Part shown: piece by piece, positions 13,235-21,645 of the stretch | How the letters are laid out: every line of letters begins with the position of its first letter | How positions within the stretch are numbered: position 1 is the first letter of the stretch | Assembly: GCA_002914805.1 (NCBI GenBank) | Contig: JXTB01000073.1 | Location: forward strand, 592,795 to 656,794 | DNA: 64,000 bases | DNA from: Parasponia andersonii | Taxonomy: Eukaryota > Streptophyta > Magnoliopsida > Rosales > Cannabaceae | Direction of reading: 5' to 3' | The notes under the pieces: generated by a model | What the model saw: only the letters and a program-made list of their open reading frames with translations | The model's database searches: none | What the model was told of the DNA's origin: nothing | Made by a program: the position numbers and the translations under genes

Positions 13235-13800
13235 AATATACTTATATATAAGGCATTTCGCTAAAAGGAAACAAAACTAGTTTTTAGGAAATATTTTTAG
13301 TTTTTTGTGATTTACTTATATATAAAACATTCTACTAAAAGAAAACTAAACTAATTTCCAGAAAATCTTTATAGTTTCCTATAATTTACCAATATATATA
13401 TATATATATACATATATATAATATTTTGCTAAAAGAAAACTAAATTAGTTTTTAAGAATTTTATGATTTACTTATGTACATAGCATTCTGCTAATAAGAA
13501 ATTAAACTGGTTTCCTATGATTTACTTATATACAAGATATCCTGCTACACATAAACTAAGCTGATTCTTTGGAAACTATTTTGGTCTCATGTGATTCACT
13601 TACAAACATGACATTTTGCAAAAAAAAAAAATAATAAATAAATGAGTTTCCTAGAAACTTTTATAGTTTTTTGTGATTTATTTATATATATATATAAGAC
13701 ATTTTGCTATACATAAACCAAATTAGTTTCCTATGATTTACTTACACACATGACTTTAGGCTATAAAAAAACCAAATTATTTTCCTGGAAACTACAAAAG
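13235..13800. repeat. Minisatellite array related to array 1 (array 2)
   Basis: Degenerate tandem units of about 70-80 bp are built from the same words as the array at 8440-9072: TTTCCTATGATTTACTTA, then ACAT or TATATA words, CATTCTGCTAA, and GAAACTAAACTAGTTT. One stretch contains an (AT)n expansion. The units are more diverged than those of array 1. A lone further unit remnant lies near 14020-14060. Confidence 0.75.
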
Positions 13801-14060
13801 TTCCCACAGAAATATAATAATAGAATATAATAAATTGAGAAAGGTGAGAAAAATAAAAAAAATAAATTAAAGAGATAAATAATATAATAATAAAAAAGAA
13901 AAAAGAAAAAAATATAAATTATGAAAATGGAATATAATAAATTTAGAATGGTAAACAAAAAATTAAAAAAATAATTAAAAAGATAAAGAGTATAATAACA
14001 AAAAAGAAAAAAAAAACATAAATTAGTTTCCTGAACCTTTGTGATTTCCTAAAAAGAAAA
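13801..14060. repeat. A-rich tandem duplication of about 117 bp and minisatellite remnant
   Basis: A unit beginning GAATATAATAAATT and continuing through a long A-rich purine stretch occurs at about 13813-13929 and again at about 13930-14020. After it comes TTAGTTTCCTGAACC, which matches the 74-bp minisatellite family. Confidence 0.6.
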
Positions 14061-14939
14061 AGAAAAAGCTCAAACTATTTAAATAGGATAACGTGGTTTG
14101 TACTTAAGAAGAGAGGAAATCAACTGGAGTCTAACAATTATGGCAACAGGTTTTCCATCAGTCATTGAGGATATTTTTAATAATAAAGGATTTTGAATAC
14201 TTGTCAATATTTACAAGTTTACCAACGTGTGCTTCAGCACCTAGATCGTAGAGAAAATGTCTCTTTTAGTTGTACAAAAATAATACCTGAGTCTTAGGTT
14301 GTATTTTTGTATTTTTTTTTTTCTCAAAAAGTAGGTAAAAGTGTCCTATTCACTATTTTTTGGATCGTTTTTTTTTTGGGCTTTTTGTTCCTACTTAGCC
14401 CATNTTTGTGTATTGACCCATTTTACAAACTACTTTTTATTCTATCATTCTGAATAGGGTTAATTGTAAAAAAAAAAAATTCTAAAATTTGGTCTTTCAA
14501 CAATTTAAACTCTATGTTTTGGTTTTTGCAAAGATAATACATTCACATTTTGAAATTTAAAAATTTTGTACCATATATTCATACTTCGATAAATTTATTT
14601 TCTAAAAAATTTTAAATCCACACTCAGGAAATTTTATTCTTGTTTTCAATCCGTTAAAATAGTTACAAAAAAAAAATCATGTAGATTAACATAAATTAGT
14701 AAAAATATAAAAATAAAGACGCTGAGTAGAGATTTTTGAATTTCGAGACGCAAGAATATTTTTTTACAAAAACTAAAATATATAATTTAAACTACGGAAA
14801 TACCAAACTCAAATGTATTATTTTGCAGTTAACACTTTTGAATATAGATAATTAGTAGGTAAGTTTATATATAATTTTTTCTAACGACAAGTCACGTCAA
14901 TTGGGCACGTGCATTTAAACTAGTTTTTTTTTTTTTTTT
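14061..14939. other. AT-rich intergenic DNA, no gene seen
   Basis: No gene or named repeat is recognised. One base is unresolved at 14404. The right-hand edge is where similarity to the segment at 35480 begins. Confidence 0.55.
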
Positions 14940-15054
14940 AAAAGCACGTTTAGACTAGTTTATATATAAGTGTTGAGAGGGTAGCTACAGTGATGGAGGA
15001 CGCCACATGTGTACCTTAATTTCCGGTTTCTTTCCCCACATTTTCATACAATCT

Positions 15055-15123
15055 ACCTAACCAAGCTACCTACCTGTTTTATTGTTTTTGTCTTTTTGTT
15101 TTGAAAATTCCACCTTACCTAAC
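15055..15123 (+). promoter_or_regulatory. Cluster of AC-type MYB-site motifs, UGT copy 1
   Basis: Exact AC-III (ACCTAAC) at 15055-15061, AC-I (ACCTACC) at 15068-15074 and another ACCTAAC at 15117-15123. AC elements are established binding sites for R2R3-MYB factors at phenylpropanoid and lignin genes. The matching segment upstream of the second UGT gene keeps an overlapping AC-I/AC-III pair. Here the cluster is about 2.6 kb from the start codon because of later insertions, so its present activity is uncertain. Confidence 0.4.
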
Positions 15124-15950
15124 TTTATATTATACTAAACCTTTTCGAAAAAAAAAACTTTATATTATACTAAAGAGCTGCTACAGTGACTATATTGTTT
15201 TCTTTTATTTTTTTTAATGGGTTCTGATCAAATTGATTAACCAAAAAAAAAAAAAAATCCATTCAGAAGCTTTACAGTTTACTGCCTAGATAAAATCATA
15301 TCGATCGGAATTGGCGGAAATATGATAAAAGTTATTTTCGGACCGAAAAGAAAATAATTGTTAAACAAATCCAATTATATATATACATATATGTATATAT
15401 GTGTATATGTTTCGACACTCCAAATATATGATTTTGCGCAATTATTCATGTTTCTTTGCAAGATGAAATTGGTAAGTAGAAAGTTCTACGACGTCGGTCG
15501 ACTATATTCCAAAATATTTTTCATAACAACCAATTATACTAATTGATTTATTATTATTATTCTTCATTGGAAATCTTGATTTTAATTAATTTGGTTGGAT
15601 CAGATATTCTTGATGTTCTATGTAGGTTAATTTTTCTTTTTAATTTTTCGGGCAAAATATCTTTATGCATGGATGAAACATTGATTACTAATATTATTTT
15701 TCTTTTCAAAGGAAACGTCATAAGATGATTTGTTTTTATGAAACCTTTTGTGCATTTTTTTACGAAACCTTTTGTATTTTAAGAAATATAGAAAAATCTT
15801 CTTAATTTTGATTTTTTTATTACAAAAGATCTTATAATTTGGTTATTTTGAAATCCAATCTTCTTATATAAACTAAACTGGAAACTTAATAAGAAATGAC
15901 AACACTACCTGGAAAGATAGTAGATTCAGGTTTTAGTTTTAAATATATAA

Positions 15951-16156
15951 GATAATGCTTGAGGTACCGAATTTTATACAAAATTTCTAATACCAACACA
16001 TGTGGCATGTGATTCGTCATCACTCAATTGATGATAATATTTAATTTATTTGTAGTAAGTTTTAATACACTAATTAGTTGGTGACAACTTACATACCACA
16101 TGTGTTAATACAAAAAAATTTAGTACAAAAGTTGGGATGTGTAGGTAGTGTTATCC
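15951..16156. mobile_element. MITE, about 205 bp, long imperfect terminal inverted repeats
   Basis: The left part (GATAATGCTTGAGGTACC, then CAACACATGTGGCATGTGATT) is mirrored as an inverted repeat in the right part, which reads on the minus strand GGATAACACTACC, then TTAACACATGTGGTATGTAAG. The arms are about 70-80 bp each and imperfect. The element has no coding capacity. It sits in the upstream region of UGT copy 1 and has no counterpart in copy 2, so it arrived after the duplication or was lost from copy 2. I did not establish its superfamily or its target-site duplication. Confidence 0.6.
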
Positions 16157-16949
16157 TTGGATATATTAATAATTTTGAGAAACTATTTTTCTCATTTTGA
16201 CATTATTTGAAAAATCAAATAATATTATTTGGAAACTAATATATACTATTCTTATTTTTATTTTAAATTTTAAATTACCATTTATTAAGAATAATTTTGT
16301 CATTTCAACCATTTTTCTTAAATTTGTTTTTTGAAAAGGAATCAATTTCTTTAGTTTTGATAATATAAGGAGGTCAAATTTTTAAAATAATTAAATTATA
16401 AGGCAATTTATGAAAAAATAAATCAATTTTAAATGGGTTTTCTATATTCATTAAAACAAAATAAATTTCATAAAAAAATTATGAAATATAAGGTCATTTT
16501 ACTATGTTTTTTCTATCTTTACATAAATATTTCTTATCATATTTATAAAATTTTAAACAGTTTAATTTTTATTTTTTTTTACTAATGTTCTTAAAAAGGA
16601 AGAAAGAGGAAGCGTTTGTGGAGTTTTGTTTTCTTTTTTTATTTTATTATTTTTGGTTTTTGTCCAAGGATTTAGGCATGACTTCATCCAACATTAATAC
16701 AATAACTTTCTTCGATTTAAAAAGAAAAATTATTCAGATTGCGAAAACACAAATTCACGCTCATACGCGACATGTGATTCTTCCTCATCATCATATATAA
16801 TACTATAATCACTGACCGTACTGTCTCACTAAACCATCATCATAATAAATATTCAATAATACCATAGGTTAGATATATACAGAGATAGGTTTTCAATAGT
16901 TTTTTTTTTAGTTATGGATATTTATTTTTTTTTAGTGGTTGGATCGCAT
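16157..16949. other. AT-rich upstream DNA of UGT copy 1
   Basis: About 16157-16560 is AT-rich and absent from the copy-2 promoter. From about 16580 onward similarity to the copy-2 upstream region (about 36300-36600) resumes, for example CATGA(C/T)TTCATCCAAC and ACGCGAC words. Short open frames here are not supported as genes. Confidence 0.5.
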
Positions 16950-17216
16950 AGTGAGATTACTATTAGATAGTGATCCAATTATTATGATGAAATGCATGAA
17001 AAGACGTATATCATTAATGTTCTTTCTCTTTTTTATTTTTTATAATAAAAAAATATAAATACTAAATTTTCGTTGGATTATTATTAGATAGTGAGATTAC
17101 TGTTAGACAGTGATCCAATTACTATAATGAAATGCATGAAAAGACGTGTATCATTAATATTATTTCTCTTTTTTATTTTTTGTAATAAAAAAATATAAAT
17201 ACTAAATTTTCATTGA
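16950..17216. repeat. Tandem duplication of a 140-bp unit
   Basis: AGTGAGATTACT(A/G)TTAGA begins copies at 16950 and 17090. Both continue with GTGATCCAATTA, GAAATGCATGAAAAGACGT and an ATAAATACTAAATTTTC word. The copies differ by only a few substitutions. The repeat lies in the promoter-distal part of UGT copy 1 and is absent from UGT copy 2. Confidence 0.85.
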
Positions 17217-17574
17217 CCAAATTGATATCTATAGATAAAAAAAAAAATATTTACTAAATCTGAGTGCAGATATGTTATACACATTATGCATTTTTGTTTA
17301 AAATTTAAACTCAAATTTTGAGTTTTGTAAAATTATAATTCTATGCTTTTTAGAGGCAACATTACCGCCCATGTCCTTGTTACAACATAAAAATAAATGG
17401 AAATCAATTAAACCAAAACAAAATGAAAAAAAAAAAAAACTCCAAAGGGCAATGTTTCAGGGTATCATTTTATACGCAAAAAGTATAATTTTAAAACTTA
17501 AAATTAGTGTTTAAATTACAAAAAAAAAAAAATTGCATGTTTAAGTTGTACGGTTTTAGCATTGTAGCCCCGTG

Positions 17575-17583
17575 TTTATATAT
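17575..17583 (+). promoter_or_regulatory. Probable TATA box of UGT copy 1
   Basis: TTTATATAT lies about 100 bp upstream of the start codon and is followed directly by CTTCCTCC. The second UGT gene has the same layout, a (TA)n run followed by CTTCCTGT at the same distance. Conservation of this junction in both copies supports it as the core promoter. The leader between it and the start codon is rich in A and ACC repeats in both genes. Confidence 0.5.
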
Positions 17584-17681
17584 CTTCCTCCTTACTTACC
17601 AGTACCATAAACGAATAAAATTTAAAAGCTCAAACGAAAACCACCAAAAAAAAAAAATTGCAGCACCACCGGTGTATCACC

Positions 17682-19097
17682 ATGGAGCAACCTCACGTGG
17701 CGATTCTTCCATCTCCGGGGCTAGGCCACCTCAACCCGCTCGTCGAGTTCGCGAGGCGTCTCGTAACGGACCACAACTTCACCGTCACGTTCCTCGTCCC
17801 CACCGACGTTCCACCCTCGCAGGCCGAGATATCCATTTTCCATTCCTTGCCTCCCGAATCCGTCGACCACATCTTCCTTCCTCCGGTCAACATGGACGAT
17901 CTCCCCAACGACTCCAAGTTCGAGACCTTCCTCACCGTCGCTGTCAACCGCTCTCTCCCGGCCCTCCGGAACGTTTTCAGAACCTTGGTCTCGCGTCGCA
18001 GGCTCGTCAGCCTCGTCGTCGACCTCTTCGGCACCGACGCCTTCGACGTCGCCCGAGAGTTCAACATCGCCGCCTACATTTTCTACACCTCCACTGCCAT
18101 GGTCTTGTCTTTGTTTCTCCACATGCCTCAGCTCGATGGAACAATCACTGGCGAGTACAGAGACCTCACTGAGCCGGTGAGACTCCCGGGCTGTGTCCCG
18201 ATTCCGGGTAAGGAGCTGTTCGAACCGCTTCAGGATAGGACGAACGACGCGTACAAGTTGGTCCTCCACAACGCGAAGCGGTTCCGTTTGGCCGATGGGA
18301 TCATGCTCAACTCGTTCAGAGAGTTGGAGCCTAGTGCCATCGCGGCCCTTCTGGAGAAAGATGAGCCCAAACCGCCGATCTACCCGGTTGGACCGCTGGT
18401 GAACATGAAGTCTAGAGTGAAGGACGCCGAGTCATCGAACGTTTGTCTGGCCTGGTTGGACAAGCAGCCACGTGGGAGCGTCTTGTTCGTGTCGTTTGGT
18501 AGCGGTGGGACCCACTCGCCAGAACAGATTAACGAGATTGCTTTGGGGCTGGAGATGAGTGGGCAGAGGTTCTTGTGGGTGGTGAGGAGGCCGTACGACA
18601 AGAAGGATGATGGTGCGACTTATTTTGGCCGGAATGAGAAGCCGTCGTTTGATTTCTTGCCAGATGGGTTTCTGGAGAGGACCAAAGGGGTGGGGATGGT
18701 GATGCATCCGTGGGCCCCGCAGGCCCAAATCCTGGCCCACGGGTCCACCGCTGGGTTCATGACCCACTGCGGTTGGAACTCGTCTTTGGAGAGCGTGGTG
18801 AACGGGGTTCCAGTCGTGGCTTGGCCACTCTATGCGGAGCAGAATATGAACGCTATTGTGTTGACGCAAGAGATGAAAGTGGCGTTGAGACCTAAGGCTA
18901 GTGAAAACGGCATCGTTAAGAAGGAGGAGATTGCCAAAGTAGTGAAGTCACTTATTGAAGGTGAAGAAGGGAAGAAGCTCCGAAATCGAATAGAGGAACT
19001 GAAAGAAGCTGCGGCAAAGACTTTGAGCCCAGATGAGGCTTCTACTAAAGCACTCCATGACGTAGTTACCAAGTGGAAGAACCAATTAGGCAATTAA
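17682..19097 (+). CDS. UDP-glycosyltransferase, UGT72B (hydroquinone glucosyltransferase) type, copy 1
   Basis: Intact intronless gene of 471 residues, the usual length for this family. GT1 enzymes of this type move glucose from UDP-glucose to a phenolic hydroxyl in the cytosol; known UGT72B relatives act on hydroquinone, monolignols and chlorinated phenols or anilines. The N-terminal acceptor half carries PSPGLGHLNPLVEFARRL with the catalytic His16, and VVDLFGTDAFDVA with the activating Asp114. The C-terminal half carries the 44-residue PSPG donor box at residues 344-387, from WAPQ through HCGWNS to the closing YAEQ, whose final Gln is typical of glucose users. I chose the ATG at 17682 because of its CACCATGG context and its alignment with the second gene; no upstream in-frame ATG is needed. 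The protein is about 90 percent like the product of 36720-38159. The exact acceptor cannot be read from sequence. No signal peptide or membrane segment is visible. Confidence 0.95.
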   Translation: MEQPHVAILPSPGLGHLNPLVEFARRLVTDHNFTVTFLVPTDVPPSQAEISIFHSLPPESVDHIFLPPVNMDDLPNDSKFETFLTVAVNRSLPALRNVFRTLVSRRRLVSLVVDLFGTDAFDVAREFNIAAYIFYTSTAMVLSLFLHMPQLDGTITGEYRDLTEPVRLPGCVPIPGKELFEPLQDRTNDAYKLVLHNAKRFRLADGIMLNSFRELEPSAIAALLEKDEPKPPIYPVGPLVNMKSRVKDAESSNVCLAWLDKQPRGSVLFVSFGSGGTHSPEQINEIALGLEMSGQRFLWVVRRPYDKKDDGATYFGRNEKPSFDFLPDGFLERTKGVGMVMHPWAPQAQILAHGSTAGFMTHCGWNSSLESVVNGVPVVAWPLYAEQNMNAIVLTQEMKVALRPKASENGIVKKEEIAKVVKSLIEGEEGKKLRNRIEELKEAAAKTLSPDEASTKALHDVVTKWKNQLGN

Positions 19098-20506
19098 TTA
19101 TTGGAGTTTGTACGTACTCTTTTAATAATGTTACTGGCACTAGTAACTCTTGTAAACTTTTTATCTTCACTTTTTTGCCCTTTTGTTTTTTTTTTAATAA
19201 GCTTAGTAAAGAAGAAACGTGGGAAACGTCGTCCACAAATTCTTCAACGACGAGAGTGTTGGTCATAGAAATAAATTAGTTAATTGACACCACGAACAAA
19301 ATGAGAGTGAGAGGCAGTCCTAATTCAGTGGCGAGTGCAACTATGATACGTGGTAGCCTAATAATCCAGGAACATGGCCATAATGAATCATTGGAGCCCC
19401 ACCCTAGCTACACATTTATTGGTCATTAATTGTCAGATCCTCACTTTCTCACTTCTCTTTAATGATATCGCGCATCGAGCATTCATCTCTTTGAATTTTA
19501 TTCACCTATTAAGGGTTAGCTGGTAATTGGACTTGTTACGCTGTATTGCTGTTGCCTTGTAATTTTGATGTAGTTATACCATGAGCAATAAATGCAATAA
19601 ATAGTTATATAATAAAAGATGTAAGACAATTGCAAGTTTAATTTATAAAATTATTATGTTGTTTAAAAATAATATTCAATGTTTGATAAATTATAAATTT
19701 TATATTTTATAAAAGAATATTTTAAATAATTTGTCTTATAGCAATATAGTCACTTTAAACATCAATTTTTATTTTATTTTTCAAATTTTGTTTGAAGTAA
19801 CAATTGTATAACAACTTTTAAAATTTACCAAATGCTTCAACTCCCTCTTTTTTCTTTTCTCCTAACCGTTTCTAAAAACTAAAAGTACTATCTAAAAAAA
19901 ATCCGAACGCAGTCTTTAGTGTTTCAAAAAAATTGTCAGGCTTAAGTATATGATTAAGGGAAAAAGGATACAAAACAAGTGAAACAACCAACTTTTGTAT
20001 TAATCAATTGACTGGGTACGAAATTGTCTTACGAGGAGGTTCCAATCAAAGTGGATACTAGTTCAGAGAAATAATTTAGTTTTATAATATTATTTCTCTA
20101 GAAAAAAAAAAAGAAAGGCCAAAAACGGCTATGGATGTAAAACTAGTTTCTAAACCTGCTATTCTACACAATTAATTAATTACTTTTTTTATTTTGGGGC
20201 CAAATCCCGTCATCAGGGTTTTAAAAGTTCCTTTTTCCTTTTACTTATGAGTTGCATATTCCTATCTATTTTTCGGTATCTTCGTACTTTTTAGCTGCAT
20301 TATTGAGATCATGAAAAGCCTAAAGCAAAAGCCTGTATAAAACAATAATACATGATTATTAGAACGTTTGTATTAAAATTAAAGTACCATAAACAAAACT
20401 TGACAAGACGCTCAATTTTAAGGCCGGGTCACCGATATTTCATCACTTTTTTGTATTACGGAAAAAAAAGTATCCTAGTGCGTAATTAATTAGTTGAAAG
20501 AGTTAC
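19098..20506. other. 3' flank of UGT copy 1 and intergenic DNA
   Basis: The first about 100 bp matches the 3' flank of UGT copy 2. Likely polyadenylation words are AATAAG near 19196 and AATAAA near 19269. Beyond that I see no gene, only AT-rich DNA up to the left LTR of the Tat element. Confidence 0.6.
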
Positions 20507-21228
20507 GTTTAACGGAGGTTTTGTTAATAATAAATTTAAAAAAATTACAAAATGTGATTTGTGCGTGAAAAAGATTAATTAACTAAAATAAATAAAGAGA
20601 CAAGAATTTTATAGTGGTTCAATCCCGAAAAAAATGAGCTTACGTCTACTATTTTTTATTATTTTCTGGAGAATTACAAGAGTTCATAATTATAATATGT
20701 TTGTCCTAAAAAAAGAAACAAGAGTTTAAAAGGTTCTCAAAAGATTTCAAAGATCAAGAGAGTATCAAAGATCTCCCAGCTTCTCAAGATCAGAAAAAGT
20801 TCTAGAGCCCTCACTGAAACATTGAACTCCTTTTATATAGGTGAGGATAGCTCAATGTTTCCCAATTATGAGAATGAGTAACTGTACAATCGAGCAATAC
20901 AATTTGAGTAACAATATATCTGGGTAATCACTTAAATGAGATGACTGGTCGATCTTTAAAGAGAAACTTTTGTTTCTCTTTCTTTGTAGGTTACCTGTTT
21001 GACGAAGCGTAGACTAGTCTCTTTTTCATTCTGGTCGCACTTAACTCGATCGGAGGAGGTCGCACTAACTTATGCGGTGGAGGTCGCACGAACTTATGCG
21101 GTGGAGGTCGCATGTAATTCTTTCAGAAAAGATCGTACTTAATCTAACTCATGCGACCTGACACTCACTTGGTCAACTTTTTCCCTTTATGGTATTGACC
21201 AATATATAGGATTTTAGACCGCACAACA
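20507..21228 (-). repeat. 3' LTR of the Tat element
   Basis: Matches 31130-31848 end to end. Its right edge is CACAACA at 21222-21228; its left edge is the diverged counterpart of TGTTGACGG. It contains a short local repeat of GGTCGCACTAACTTATGCGGTGG-type words (each under 25 bp) around 21055-21115. It also carries TTTATATAGG near 20831, a possible TATA region. Confidence 0.9.
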
Positions 21229-21645
21229 ATTGCTCCCAGCTCCATTAGTTCTTTAGGACAAAATGGAGCTTCCTTCTTCTATAAGTACGAGCTTAAAAAA
21301 TGTGACGTCATGACTTAGACTTGAGACCCTTGAAGAGTCGAATAGTCGCCAGATCTCAAATCTCACATTTTCAAGATCACGCGCACCTTTTTCTGACAGA
21401 TGAAACTATGTGTCACATTTTCTAAGAAGAATAGCAAAACTTGAGGAGACTTTACCCTTCTTTTTCCTTTTTAAACAGACATAATGATAGCGATGATGCC
21501 AGCTGTCGTCTTAAATCGAATTGTTTCAAATTTTGAAAAGATACCGATTTAATTTCAGAAAAAATCAAATCCTGCGTGAACTTCGGCCTTTAGATCTGAA
21601 AATTAAATACCTTGATCTACGGCTGTGGTTTGACGACACTCGAGG

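Larger units (their letters stand above)
14940..19205 (+). repeat. Duplicated segment copy 1 (UGT promoter, gene and 3' flank)
   Basis: Collinear similarity to 35480-38245 runs from a start near GTGTTGAGAGGGTAGCTACAGTGATG (split here: the partner reads GCTGAGAAGATAGCCACGGTGACG) through the upstream region, the whole coding sequence and about 100 bp of 3' flank ending near the TTTAATAAGC/TTCAATAAGC words. Copy 1 is longer because its upstream part contains extra DNA, including a MITE at 15951-16156 and a 140-bp tandem duplication at 16950-17216. The two copies form a tandem gene duplication separated mainly by later insertions. Confidence 0.75.

Noticed and set aside
17658-17681. Eight-codon N-terminal extension of UGT copy 1 starting at a TTG
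   Set aside because: TTG is not a normal plant start. The ATG at 17682 has a strong CACCATGG context and aligns with the start of the second UGT gene.
17507-18402. Overlapping open frames on both strands inside UGT copy 1 (up to 221 codons)
   Set aside because: They are shadows produced by the GC-rich codon use of the real gene, with no domains. Equivalent shadows appear inside UGT copy 2.
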